Part shown: positions 1-11,286 of the stretch, one piece after another
Numbering within the stretch: the first letter of the stretch is position 1
Layout: every line of letters begins with the position of its first letter
Source: Periplaneta americana
Lineage: Eukaryota > Arthropoda > Insecta > Blattodea > Blattidae
Reading direction: 5' to 3'
Assembly (NCBI RefSeq): GCF_040183065.1
Contig: NC_091120.1
Coordinates: 74,936,708 to 75,000,707 of the forward strand
DNA: 64,000 nucleotides
Notes under the pieces: model-generated
What the model was told of the DNA's origin: nothing
The model's input: only the letters and a program-made list of their open reading frames with translations
The model's database searches: none
Made by a program: the position numbers and the translations under genes

Positions 1-64
1 GCATGATGAGACTCCGAAATATGTTATGAAGATCGTGCCGAGTGTTGTAGGTGCCGTTGTCCTG

Positions 65-258
65 GCGAGATGAAAAGGGGAATATAATGAGAACGAAGAG
101 GATAGAAGGAAAAGAGGGCAAGGAAAATACAATGAGCGCAAGATGGAGACAAGGAAAACACGGGAGAGACAAAAAGAGACATGAGGTACAAGGAGAATAA
201 TAAGGGGAACAAGGGTGATGACAAGGGGAACGAGGAGAAGACAAAGAGAACAAGGGTA
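65..258. repeat. purine-rich low-complexity tract
   Basis: Imperfect repetition of A/G-rich words such as acaaggggaac and gagaag on the + strand. The apparent 83-residue reading frame on the other strand is a by-product of this composition, with Leu/Ser/Phe-rich low-complexity protein. It is not called as a gene. Confidence 0.6.
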
Positions 259-3200
259 AGATGTAGCTCACCCATACCGTGAGGAAAAAGACGTAATATT
301 ACGCCAAAAATATATTATTAAATCACAAAGCAATTCGAACAGCACAAATTTTCAAACGTAAGTTATATATAAATTTGTGTAAAAAGCTAGGATTTATTCT
401 ACTTCAGGTATTGAACTGTGTTCAGACTTGCTTTATATAAAATATAAATACATGTCTTGAGCTTACACCATAATTTATTTACCTTCCTAGTATTGCTGCA
501 ACTACCTGCTTGTGCGATACGATAATGATTTAGATAACGGAATATAAAAAATGACTTTCGGACTACAGTTCGTCGCAATTACAGTGCATAGATTATTCTT
601 CATTTCATATCTGGGAAAACCAAGATATGAATGACATGAAGTGTATTAAATTGCATTAATAATTTATAGTAGGTTTATCTGATGCTTTTCTTTGTCGAAG
701 TCCGTTCAAGTCAATTCTTCCTCTCTCTTGCTAACGCAGAACTTCCAAATGAATAAAATTATATTATGAATGGAACCTTTGTCACTCCTTATTGCCTATG
801 ATAATATGAAATATTTACTAAAAGTCTTCGTTTTTTATATGTTCCTTCATTTTTTAATTTAACCGTGCTCACCTCTGTAATGGACATAGGAATCTCATCT
901 CAGCCGTTTTTATGTTTAATTATTCTTGTGGTATTGCACCACGTTTTACTCAGATACCAAACTTTAAACTGTTTATTCTTCTTTATTTATTTCTTCTCTT
1001 AATCTTAAGTTCAGTCGTTCTGTGTACAGCACTGCAGATATGGCTGAATTTACTGTCACTACCATGATATACATCATGAACAAACTTCGCTTGTGAAGTT
1101 AATATTTTGTTCGATTAAGGATCAAAATGTTTTAGGCAAGTCATTTTTTTTGTAGGTCGTTTGTGAATACATTTGTCAATAAGTCATTGTAATAACTACT
1201 ATATATTTGTACATCGATTTTAACTTTGGTACACATATTAGAAAATAAATTAAATGTCATTAACGTACTTCAGGTAACTCTCATCAGGACAATTTATTAT
1301 GAAATAATTCAACCATTCGGATTATTAACTGTGAGGAGAATCAACATATTATATAAAACACTTTATCTGAACTTTTCATTGTTTTTAAAATATCAGAAAA
1401 GAATAGTATTTTAGACAGAATTAACAGAAACTCATGAATTACATTATTAATCCAGGTTGCCTTAATTAACCACTTAAACGACTATCTTTATGTTAATTAA
1501 TGTAATAATACTTATATCTTAAAAAGTTTTTGATTTCACTTAAAATGCGAAAGTTAGAAATAATAGCTTTCATATAATATTTTGTGGGAGTGGAATTTTA
1601 GTAGGAAGTAAACACCTTATGTAAAATAATAAAGAAGTGGTTATTCTTAATTCAGAAAATCACCATACCTTTTATATCTGCCTATGCTATTCATTTGGCT
1701 ATTCAACAAACTCTACAAGAGTTCAAGAATATACACTACGATCAGTGACAAAGATAAATGACATTTCGTGATGTTATGATTGCTGTAGAAGTTAATTTTA
1801 GTAGCGATAATTTAATTAGTACTAGTTAACAAGGGAAGTTTTCACTAGAGCTGATGGATTTAGCTGAAAGTGTTAATGTATACTGATTTAAGGTTCTTGA
1901 AAACGATGATTAAGGTCTCTCGTTTCGGAATTGCATATTTGTGAAGATGCTGCAATTTTAAAAATCTGGATTGCATGGCGTTCTTTCGCGCAGCTTGCTC
2001 ATAAGCTGTAGCTCGCGCAAGGAACGATTACCGAAAATCAGTGGTGGCGTTACTGTCTGTTTTGACTTCTGTATGTAGGCGCGCCGAGGGAGCGAGAGAT
2101 GGGAGCCGATGGAAGTACTGCCTTTTCCAAGAAGATGAATAGATGGGGAGATCGCCTGTGGAAATGAAGAGCATAGCAAGAGAAAAATTCGAAGCGAATT
2201 AAACGCGCAACATTATGTTTACGAATAAAATAATGATACTCTGCGAGGGGAAAGCTCCATCACTATATAATAAAATAAACGCACTTGAAACAAGACACGT
2301 ATTCACATACAGTGGAACTGAAACTAAAACCGTAATGTAACTATCACAATGCAAGACTGATTCTAACGATATCGTTTCTCTTCCGACTGTACTCTTGAAT
2401 ATCATTCAAGTTATCTCGTGACTTTCCTGTCGCCCGCTCTTCCTTATCGAATTGTTTCGTTCGCATTCCTGTCGTCGGTAATCCCTGCTTGCGAGACCTA
2501 TACTTGCAGAGAGCACTAGAGGAGAAAACCTACTATCTTCCATCCCTGTTAGAAATTGAAAAGTGGAATATGTTCGCATTTGCATTTAAGACGAAATGGA
2601 TAATATTTAGGGTAAACTAATCTGTTATGTTCACACATGATAATGCGGGTTCGCCGGGAAATGTTCAGGGCATAGCATCTTTTCACAATACAGGCATCTT
2701 ATAATGGCTGCTTCTTCACAGTCATCGACACAACAGACACTATTTCCCATATGCAACTGTGTTTGAAGTACATTTTAGAAGGAGTTTATTTTAGCTTTTT
2801 CGTGACATATTTTCTAATGAGGAAGTCCAAAATTGCTCTTCATAGTAGGTCACTTCAGAATGAAGTTATCCCGCCGAAAACCACATGATTTTTTCAACCT
2901 TTGGTCGTCTATTTCTTCCGGCAGTAGGCTTCAAGCTAGTCATTCGACTGTTTCAGGTATAACTTAAATGTATTATGGAACAATCGGATACTAACCTTCA
3001 CGACATTTTTTATATTAAACTTACATTCAGTTTTTTTACCATGAGTTTTGCTCTCCTCTTCTACAAGACATGTTAGTATATGCTAGACAAAAATGTGGAT
3101 ACAATACAGGAAGAAAAATAAACTCCAGATTTTTTAAATTACAGTATTTTCTCACAAATATGCAGTTCCGAAACGAGAGACTTTTACCATCGTTTCAAGG

Positions 3201-3440
3201 AACCTTCAATCAGTCTACATGAACACTTCAATTCAAATCCATCGTGTCCTATTGAAAACCCTCCCTTGTAAGTACCTTGACTTTTCGAGATCCGGATTCG
3301 GAAAGGGTCCATGCACTTAAGAACAAAAGGCCAATTATAAACACACATAATGATGATTTTCTCCAAGTTCGACAAGTGATCTGGATGGCATTCATGAACC
3401 TAATGCTGATATACGGGCCACCTTGATTGATCTCCTAATT
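259..3440. other. unassigned AT-rich intergenic sequence
   Basis: No convincing gene, RNA, terminal-repeat element or tandem repeat was seen. The open frames at 1226-1414, 1958-2179, 2199-2405 and 3184-3375 are short, lack recognisable motifs and have no splice or promoter context that supports them. Confidence 0.5.
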
Positions 3441-3444
3441 TTTA

Positions 3445-3690
3445 GTAGCTTATTTTATGATACTGTATCAACATCTTAGGTCATTTAGCGTCTGAATTAG
3501 ATGAAAATGATAATGCCGGTGAAATAAGTCCGTGGTTCAGCACCGATAGTTACCCAGCATTTGCTCTTATTGGGTTGAGAGAAAACCCCGAAAAAACCTC
3601 AATTAGGTAACTTGCCCCGACCGGGATTCGAACCCGGGTCACATGGTTTCGCTGCCAGACGCGCTAACCGTTACTCCACAGGTGTGAACA
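3445..3690 (-). mobile_element. tRNA-derived SINE (family 1)
   Basis: Read on the minus strand, a tRNA-like head has an A-box-like region (ggttagcgcgtctgg) and a good B box (GGTTCGAATCC). It is followed by a tail with gaggttttttcgggg and the phrase gcaaatgctgggtaact. Head, spacing and tail are those of a Pol III SINE rather than a tRNA gene. A 60-codon frame crossing the head reads as RPGFEPG..., a common false ORF over SINE heads. Confidence 0.75.
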
Positions 3691-4266
3691 CCTCCTTATT
3701 GTCCATGACTAATATTAATATAAGAATTATGAAAGAATTAAATAAATTTCTATCAAGTATAATTACATTTATCTTGTCAGTTATGATCTCATAGAATGCA
3801 AATTAGATTTTTTAAATATCAACTTAAAAGTCTGTTTTAAATATACCAATACAATTGAAATAAATTTAAAGATAAGAAGAGTTTGAAGACGTAGTTAATA
3901 ATACTACATTCATTTATCTTATATGAAGTGAGTTTCACTTCCCATGATGCACCAACCATGGTACGGAAGAAGAGTCTAGAAATTACGTGTCTTTTCCAGA
4001 AGGTGACACTTGGGTAAAGTCTAGTATCCACCATTTTAGTGGGATATCTTAATGAATTTCATATTTTATTGTTATCTTTAGTATTAACAGTTTCTCAATA
4101 ACTCTTTAATCCAAATTATCCAGTGAACGTTCATCAAACGTGTTATCAAGTCTTTATCGTAATTATCATGAGACGTATTAGCAACATTTCGTCAGGAATC
4201 CCAGGATACTCTTCGTAACACAGTTGTCGTCACTCAGGAGGGGCGCAATGGATGACTGACATTTTG

Positions 4267-4274
4267 TATATAAG
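4267..4274 (+). promoter_or_regulatory. TATA box, proposed astakine A promoter
   Basis: TATATAAG lies 31 bp upstream of an arthropod-type initiator-like TCACATT (A at 4298). A short exon-like stretch and a strong splice donor follow. The spacing is textbook for a TATA/Inr core promoter. The link to astakine A is inferred: same strand, next downstream gene, and the coding exon at 11287 has its own upstream acceptor, so a 5' non-coding exon is expected. Confidence 0.5.
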
Positions 4275-4297
4275 ACACGAAAAAGGAGTGAGCTATC

Positions 4298-4346
4298 ACA
4301 TTGTAGCTCTTCGGCATCCATCCACATTCTATTGTTGCTAACGAAG
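4298..4346 (+). other. proposed non-coding first exon of astakine A
   Basis: About 49 nt from the initiator to a consensus donor GAAG/GTAAGT (GT at 4347-4348). There is no ATG in the exon. If spliced to the acceptor ttctag at 11261-11266 it gives a short 5' leader ending 20 nt before the astakine ATG, with a first intron of about 6.9 kb. No transcript evidence is available; the exon rests on the promoter and donor signals only. Confidence 0.42.
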
Positions 4347-5129
4347 GTAAGTTGCAAACATAATAAGTAGAGATCTTAGTTGGTAGTACCGTTTCTGTTC
4401 ATCAAGACCATAGGCAGAATTTGTTTCATTTGGTGGGAGGAGAGAATTCTGGTAATTAATTTATTCTTCTGTAAGTTGAAACGAATAAAAGTATAGTTTA
4501 TTATATCTATATTCATCAAATAGTAGATTTTACAAGTCCTTCAGTTTATGGAGCTAAATTTTATTAAGTTTGAAATAGTTTTTAAATTTAAATTTGGAAA
4601 TTTAAATGTCATACAAAGACTGAAGGGGACAATATAACATAATACATTAACTTACATAAAATATATTCATTACGTAAAGGCAACATTTTAATAAATATTG
4701 CATCATTACACACATGTTATAACAAAAAGTTCAATATCGTAGCTCTCTTAAGAGCAAAATGATTGGTCATTTCCTCTCTTTCAATTTTATTCCTACAATG
4801 AACACTCATTAAAGGCAATCCTATTAGTTTTTCCTATCCTATACAATTTCACAGATAGGTTTTAAGTATTTTCGGTGTTGAGAAAGACAGTTCTGGAACG
4901 CAGTAGCCACTGGGGCTGATGCCAAGATTTTAGTAGGTCAGAAATGTTTGCGACAAGTTCAGTCATCGATGACAATTGAGGGACGGTTTTTCAGTTCTTT
5001 TTCCCATTCTTTTCATAGGTTTAATTTAGCCTGAATAGTGTCAAAGTTCACAACATGGCCATACTGCTGACACTCATTCAAGAAATAGGTAGCATTTTTC
5101 ACCGAGCGTGAAGAGGAAGCCCTTAATTT

Positions 5130-6090
5130 ACTGAGGCTAGGGAGATGCACTATCACCTTTACTTTTTAACTTCGCTCTAGAATATGCTATTAGGAAAGTT
5201 CAGGATAACACAGAGGGTTTAGAATTGAACGGGTTACATCAGCTTCTTGTCTATGCGGATGACGTGAATATATTAGGAGAAAATCCTCAAACGATTAGGG
5301 AAAACGCGGAAATTCTACTTGAAGCAAGTAAAGAGATAGGGTTGGAAGTAAATCCCGAAAAGACTAAGTATATGATTATGTCTCGTGATCAGAATATTGT
5401 ACGAAATGGAACTATAAAAGTTGGAGATTTATCCTTCGAAGAGGTTGAAAAATTCAAGTATCTTGGAGTAACAGTAACAAATATAAATGACACTCGGGAG
5501 GAAATTAAACGCAGAATAAATATGGAAAATGCCTGTTATTATTCGGTTGAGAAGTTTTGTCATCTAGTCTGCTGTCAAAAAATCTGAAAGTTAGAATTTA
5601 TAAAACAGTTATATTACCGGTTGTTCTGTATGGCTGTAAAACTTGGACTCTCGCTTTGAGAGAGGAACAGAGATTGAAGGTTTTTGAGAATAAGGTTCTT
5701 AGGAAAATATTTGGGGCTAAAGGGGATGAAGTTACAGGAGAATGGAGAAAGTTACACAGCGCAGAGCTGCACGCATTGTATCCTTCACCTGACATAATTA
5801 GGAACATTAAATCCAGACGTTTGAGATGGGCAGGGCATGTAGCACGTATGGGCGAATCCAGAACTGCTATAGAGTGTTAGTTGGGAGGCCAGAGGGGAAA
5901 ATACCTTTGAGGAGGCCGAGACGTAGATGGGAAGATAATATTAATATGGATTTGAGGGAGGTCGGATATAATGATAGAGACTGGATTAATCTTGCTCAGG
6001 ATAAGGATCAATGGCGGGCTTATGTGAGGGCGGCAATGAACCTCCGGGTTCCTTAAAAGCCAGTAAGTAAGTAAATAAGTAAGTAAGACA
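5130..6090 (+). pseudogene. non-LTR retrotransposon (LINE) 3' half, copy A
   Basis: Reverse transcriptase C-terminal half in broken frames. Around 5140-5250 the QGD.LSP..F-like motif is frameshifted, then YADD (catalytic motif) occurs at about 5249-5260, then EKTKYM and KYLG, then a second frame (5557-5880) with LYGC.TW, LRKIFG and RRLRWAGHVARM. A third frame (5826-6056) has GRP.G..PL.RPRRRWEDNI. The end LRVP-stop is followed by a GTAA/TAAG repeat tail (6062-6088), the 3' end style of this family. It is 5' truncated with at least two frameshifts, so inactive. Copies B (29.8 kb) and C (43.0 kb) are related. It lies inside the proposed first intron of astakine A. Confidence 0.88.
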
Positions 6091-6235
6091 ATATTCTTCT
6101 TTATCCTTGTTTAACCTTCTAGCTGAATGTTACAATACAGTGCTCTTAGGGTAGAAATAATTCTCTGGATCACACATGAAATAAAGACAATGGAGGGACT
6201 TCAAGAGAACACGAACACATATAACTTACAGACAA

Positions 6236-6425
6236 AGGACATAACATTCAGCGTAGATAGGGAGTGAATATTTCAATCCGGTATTCGCCTTTTCGTGTGG
6301 GGAAAACCCCACACTCAGATTGACCGGCCACGAGATTTGACCCGGATCTCCCAGAATGTGAGTCCGAGACGATATCTTCCCGACCACCCAGCTCGGCAGA
6401 GTATGCTTCAATGGCTCAAAAACTT
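6236..6425 (-). mobile_element. SINE-like element with tRNA-like head
   Basis: On the minus strand gccgagctgggtggtcgg resembles an A box and gatccgggtcaaatctc a degenerate B box, followed by a gggttttcccc stem typical of these SINE bodies. The head is degenerate, so the family is not assigned. Confidence 0.5.
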
Positions 6426-6689
6426 ACTCACAAACTGATACAAAAATCATCAACAAAAGAAGCTGTTATTACAATTCTGAAGCATTGGCGGGGTCCTTCT
6501 TGTTTACATGTAATCTGTGTTTTTATGTATCTACATGTGTTTCGAGGTATTCTCATTTCTTCATTTACACTACGTATAAATTTATCTTAATCTGATTATT
6601 ACACTTTTACTACGTCATACTACTTTTGGCCAATGAAACGGTACGAAAGGACGTCTTTCAACCAATCATGGCTGCTTATCGCTACAATT

Positions 6690-7560
6690 TTATCACTTCC
6701 CTAGCATTTATTTATTTCTATCACTGCCCTAGCATTTGTTTGTTTTTATCACTTCCCTAGCATTTGTTTCTTTGTTTGCCAACATTTCAAACTGCAAATT
6801 CCTTACGGTACCGTACAATAAAACCAGTCAGCTCTATACTAAACCATAGAGCTCACTGTATAAAATTTGCTTTGCGATCGTCATTTGTTTTCCGCATAGA
6901 TAGACTAAAAAAGGCGGCTTTTTTTGGAGGTAACATTAGTGAAATGGAATTTTAGTAATTCAATTAATATCTATTTTATTGTATTGGAGTACTTTACTTC
7001 TTCTAATCTTTATATACTTTCTTCTGTTTTTATCACCCCCTACCATTTGTTACTTTTGCCAACAATTCAAACTGCAAATTCTTTACGCTACCGTACTGTA
7101 AAACCAGTGAGCTCTATATTAAACTATAGAGCTCACTGTATAAAACATGATTTGCGACCTTCATTTGTTTCCCGCATTGATAGTCTACTGAAAAAGGCGG
7201 TTTTTTAAGGTAACATTAGTGGAATAGAATTTTAATAAATCAATTAATATCTATTTTATTGTATTAGAGTACTTTATTTCTTCCAATCTTTTTTTATAAT
7301 TTCTTCTGTTTTTATCACCTCCCTATTATTTGTTTCTTTGTTTGCCGACATTTCAAACTGTAAATTCTTTACGGTACTATAAAACATGTTTTGCGATCGT
7401 CATTTGTTTAACGCATAGACAGTCTACTAAAAATGGCGGCTACGTTCAAACGTTCTGGTGAAGCTAACATTAGTGAAATAGAATTTTAGTAAGTCAATTA
7501 ATATTTTATTGTATTAGAGTATTTTATTTCTTCTAATCTTTATATACTTTCTTCTAATCG
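6690..7560 (+). repeat. tandem triplication, 284-292 bp unit, with a conserved palindrome
   Basis: Three head-to-tail copies begin at 6741, 7025 and 7317, each opening with TGTTTTTATCAC and passing through caaactg.aaattc.ttacg, cgtcatttgtt-like sequence and aaaggcgg or aatggcgg. Copy 2 has a perfect 14-bp inverted repeat (7105-7118 and 7125-7138, CAGTGAGCTCTATA with a 6-nt loop). Copy 1 keeps it imperfectly (6825-6858). Copy 3 has lost exactly this segment. Shorter ~26-bp sub-repeats (tatcacttccctagcattt) precede copy 1. The 63- and 94-codon frames in copies 1 and 2 are parallel shadows of the repeat. Family unknown. Confidence 0.8.
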
Positions 7561-8238
7561 TGTAACAGTCAATTAAATCGCACTCGAGTTTTGATTTTCT
7601 CTAGATAAATCAAAACCTCTAGTGAGATTACTGTTGATAATAGCATCTTATTTACCACACTCTCTAATTTGTTTTTCCTTTTTTTTTTCATCAGCATCTT
7701 CTACTTCTTAGATTCGGGGGGTCACAACTCCCACCCTGATACGGCCCTGGTACACAGTTGTACATATTTATGTAGGCCTTCCAATAATCAGACTTCTTGC
7801 CGACTCCTCTTCACATAGTTCACATTTTTGTTGTAATTCTGGGTAAAGGCGGTTAAGTCATTTTTTTGTACAGATGGAATTTTGTTCCTCAGATGAACAC
7901 ACAAGTTAAATTATGCAAGTGGGTATGCAGAAATCAAAAGAATGTTTTATTTGTGTAGAAAATTATTTGCAATAAGGGCCCGAAATTCAATTTTCATTTA
8001 TTTCAAAGCTAATTTTTATGACTTATTTCCTTTTACCCAAACAACACATAATTGTCCATTTTGTTTCCCCATCCATGTTCAGTTATCTTCGCCTACATCT
8101 TTCATCCAATACCCATGCCATTTATTTGTGTTAACCAGTTATTCTGTTATCAGTTGCCATGATTAAATTACTACATGTAAACTTAATTAAAATCTTCTAA
8201 AGTTGTCAGTTTTCTCATCCTGATACGAGTTCACAATG
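7561..8238. other. unassigned sequence, proposed astakine A intron
   Basis: Nothing recognisable apart from a short poly-T run near 7678-7689. The 74-codon frame at 7942 has no motif. Confidence 0.4.
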
Positions 8239-8240
8239 TA

Positions 8241-8618
8241 CAGAAGTGGCAAAAAAAACCGGACCGACCCTTGTAGCTGATTTCAGAGCCTTGTTCACTC
8301 CAGAGCACGATAGACTGGTAACTAAGACTTTCGTGGTTCGAATCCTGCCTGGGAAGGAAACTTTCTTTTTTGTTCCTTATTCAAATTTATTCCCAATACT
8401 TTTCGATTGCAGCGATATTTTACTACTTAATTAACTTATTATTCCCAGAACATGAATTTTACCAGCAATCAAAAAGTATTGGGAATAATTTTGAATAAGG
8501 AATAAAAAAAGTTTCCTTCCCACGAAGGATTCGAACCACGAAAGTCTTAGTTACTAGTCTATCGTGCTCTGGAGTGAACAAGGCTCTGAAAATCGGTCCG
8601 GTTTTTTTGCCACTACTG
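8241..8618. mobile_element. TA-flanked foldback MITE with tRNA-like arms
   Basis: Two arms of about 170 bp are inverted copies of each other (8241-8412 and 8466-8618). The termini are CAGAAGTGGCAAAA and, reverse-complemented, CAGTAGTGGCAAAA. The element is bounded by TA on both sides (8239-8240, 8619-8620), as expected for a Tc1/mariner insertion. Each arm carries a B-box-like GTGGTTCGAATCCT and an upstream actggtaactaag, then a T-run that could stop Pol III. The left arm has about a dozen extra bases near 8268. No transposase. Its ends resemble those of the larger Tc1-like element at 30797-33447. Confidence 0.8.
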
Positions 8619-8693
8619 TATATTAATTTCTCAATATTATATAATAATTTGTATATAACACACTAATATACACTGTATTCTTCACTTGACACT

Positions 8694-8933
8694 TTATTTT
8701 TCCACATAGTCTCTATGACGATTGTCTAACCGTGAGACAAGTTTTTCTAGTAAAATGTGGTATCCTGAAAGTTGAGTCAGCGTTTCACCGCTGAAGAACC
8801 GTATAGAGCTGGAGTAATTCTTGCTCCTTTCTCCAAGAAATGGACCAGCAACACACGCACGCACGCGAGGACGACATACTGCAATTTTGTCGAACTTTCT
8901 TAAGTTATTTTTTTTCGCCTGAAATTTCTCCAT
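8694..8933 (-). pseudogene. possible mariner-like transposase C-terminal scrap
   Basis: A 79-codon frame on the minus strand ends in LLEKLVSRLDNRHRDYVEK-stop. The ending resembles the closing motif (..L..R...C....G.YVEK) of mariner-type transposases such as the one at 10185-11015. The preceding residues do not match anything I recognise, so this is weak. Confidence 0.25.
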
Positions 8934-8959
8934 GTACCATTATTTTGAGTTCTTGTATA

Positions 8960-9665
8960 CAGAGTGAATGCTATTTATTTCAAGGGATTATTCTTTGAGG
9001 TATTTCAAACAAGAAAGTTTAATACAATTCTGCTCGTTCTTGCTTTCATGTCGAGAAAAATAAATGTTTTATATGATAAATTTCATACCGTATTTTGGGA
9101 AAGCTACAGAATTAATTCCCAATATGTTCAGTTAATTTAAGAGAGCAGTATATTACTTATGATAATATTTTGATTGGAAGAATTTTAGTTTTGTCCTTTA
9201 AATCTGCAGAAATTTGGTCTGAACAAATGTAACTTTTCTTTCTGAAGAGGAATGTTAAAATGGCACATTTGTTGGGACCAAATTCCTGCACACTTAAAGG
9301 ACAAAACTAACATTCTTTCAACAATTTATTATCATAATACACTGCTCCCTTAAAATGAGTGAGAATATTGGGAATTAAATCAATTTCTTTCCCAAAAGAC
9401 GCTATGAAATGTTTAATATAAAACCATTTTTATCTCGAAAAGTAAGTATTACTCGACCAAGGCCAGTGGAGTCCTGCAGCCCGGAGCCGTGGCGCTACTG
9501 CTCCTGCGTTCGTAATACCGCATCGCGATAGTTCACATTACGCCCGCGGCTCCACTCGCCCTGGTCGAGTAATAAAAACGAGCAAAATGGAATTAAACTT
9601 TTTTGTTTGAAATATCTAAAAGAATAACCCTCTGAAATTAATGACATTACTTACTGTTCACTCTC
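8960..9665. mobile_element. foldback (inverted-repeat) element
   Basis: Left arm 8960-9235 and right arm 9290-9665 are imperfect inverted copies (for example gtatttcaaacaagaaagtttaa against ttaaacttttttgtttgaaat; gagcagtatattacttatgataat against its complement near 9330). The flanks are TA-rich (TA at 8958-8959 and 9666-9667), suggesting a Tc1/mariner-type MITE. The right arm is longer because of a separate GC-rich insertion at 9448-9573. Confidence 0.7.
9448..9573. mobile_element. GC-rich palindromic insertion nested in the foldback
   Basis: About 126 bp with inverted ends ATTACTCGACCA and TGGTCGAGTAAT, continuing as ..GGC.AGTGGAG. It sits in one arm of the foldback and is absent from the other, which shows it inserted later. 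Its GC content is far above its AT-rich surroundings. No coding capacity. The duplicated target is unclear because the ends are themselves TTA/TAA-rich. Confidence 0.65.
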
Positions 9666-9806
9666 TATATTTTTAATGATTACAATTAACTTATACAATA
9701 CCTCGTTTTTCCACAATGTCCCATAGGAAGAATCTATTTTTGCTTTACCTTGTCAGACGCCTTAATGTGTTTCTCGATTGAATTCTCTACGTTTTCCTAT
9801 TATTTA

Positions 9807-11109
9807 CAGGTGCATCCAGAAAGTAAGTTTCCCGATTTTTTCCCCTCGAAAGTAAACGTAATTAGCCGTGTCAATTGCGCATGCGTAACAGATCTATGAC
9901 GTATCAATCATATGCCAGCCGGACAGGTCCCGCCTGGTGCCAGTAGCGTGGCAGCAGTGGTCCGAAATGGAAGCTCTTATTCCTTCTCCCGCCGCCTGTG
10001 AGGTTCGATCGGTGATAAAGTTCTTTAATGCACAAAGCATTGCGCCAATTGAAATTCATCGGCAGCTCTGTCAGGTCTATGGGCCGAACATCATGAGTAA
10101 GCAGTTTTCCGAAGGTCGTCAAAGTGTCCATGATGAAGAGCGCAATGGGCGACCGTCCTCATCAATGATGATCGTGTTGAGCTGGTGCGGCAGTGCATCA
10201 TGGAGAACCGTCGCATCATGATTATGGAGCTGAGCAGCCATTTTCCGCAGATATCGCGATCCTTGTTGCATGAGATTGTCACTAAGCACCTGCTGTTCAA
10301 AAAAGTGTGTGCCAGGTGGGTGCCGAAAAACCTGACACCCGAACACAAAATGCAACGTTTAGGAGCAGCACTGACATTTCTGCAACGGTATCACGATGAC
10401 GGCGACGAGTTCCTCGACAGGATCGTCACGGGCGATGAGACTTGGATTTCGCACTTCACCCCGGAAACCAAGCAGCAGTCAATGCATTGGCGGCATAGTG
10501 GATCTCCGGTCAGGACGAAATTCAAACAGACGCTGTCGGTACGGAAAGTGATGTGCACGGTGTTCTGGGACAGGAAGGGCATTCTGCTCATTGACTTCCT
10601 TCCAAGAGGTGAAACAGTGAACGCTGACCTTTACTGTGAAACACTGCGAAAATTGCGACATGCCATTCAAAAGAAGAGGCGTGGAATGCTTACTGCAGGT
10701 GTTGTGCTCCTCCATGACAATGCTCGTCCACATACGGCTCGGCGCACAGCAGCTGTTTTGACGGAATTTGGCTGGGAGTTGTTTGATCACCCACCCTACA
10801 GTCCTGATCTTGCTCCCAGCGATTTTCACGTTTTCTTGCACCTCAAGAAATTCCTATCCTCCGGTGAGCGTTTTGGCAACGACGAAGAGCTGAAGACGTC
10901 TGTCACACGCTGGTTCCATTCACAGGCGGCAGAGTTCTACGACAGAGGGATACAAAAGTTGATCCCACGATACGACAAGTGTCTCAATTCTGATAATGGT
11001 TACGTTGAAAAATAGCTGAAACATTGCTGTACCTGTTGCCAATAAATGTTTTCCTGAAAGTGTGTGTTCTTTTTTTTAATAGGGAAACTTACTTTCTGGA
11101 TGCGCCTCG
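9807..11109 (+). mobile_element. mariner-family DNA transposon
   Basis: About 1.3 kb, the usual mariner size. The ends are an inverted repeat sharing GCATCCAGAAAGTAAGTTTC (9812-9831 on +, and its complement near 11085-11104). The flanks are TA at 9805-9806 and 11110-11111. A terminal one-base offset is present (caggtgc against cgaggcgc). It contains one transposase gene broken near its start. The right end is about 180 bp upstream of the astakine A start codon. Confidence 0.9.
9937..11015 (+). pseudogene. mariner transposase (D,D34D), frameshifted
   Basis: Catalyses cut-and-paste transposition at TA. The N-terminal helix-turn-helix part (SVIKFFNAQSIAPIEIHRQL, then DEERNGRPS) is in one frame from 9937. 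The catalytic part is in another, open from 10185 to 11015. The frame changes near 10155, and the segment between GPNIMS and QFSEGR looks several residues short. In the 276-residue catalytic frame the acidic triad is Asp84 (GDETW), Asp178 (HDNARPH) and Asp213 (APSDFH), with 34 residues between the last two, the mariner signature. WVPKNLT precedes the triad and the end is GYVEK. All three Asp remain, so decay is recent but the protein cannot be made intact. Confidence 0.92.
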
Positions 11110-11286
11110 TATTATAGTATGAAGGTGTTGCCACTACAATATATCTCCTACCTAAAACCCGTCTGCCCTTCCAGTAATATTGCTTTCAATAACAGTTTTA
11201 ACACTTCTGTTAATATTTTAGAGAACATCTTCAATTTAATTGTAATGTACTTATATTTATTTCTAGCTATAGGTAGAACCTGCAAG

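Noticed and set aside
3612..3700. Possible tRNA gene (good B box) at the SINE head
   Set aside because: No acceptor-stem pairing was evident and a conserved SINE body follows; the same applies to the heads near 14200, 19300, 26300, 34400, 36660 and 61860.
10479..10841. 120-codon minus-strand ORF
   Set aside because: It is the antisense shadow of the mariner transposase.
11119..11286. Upstream in-frame ATG extending astakine A by 56 residues
   Set aside because: The extension precedes a clear signal peptide and overlaps an acceptor site; secreted astakines start at the signal peptide.
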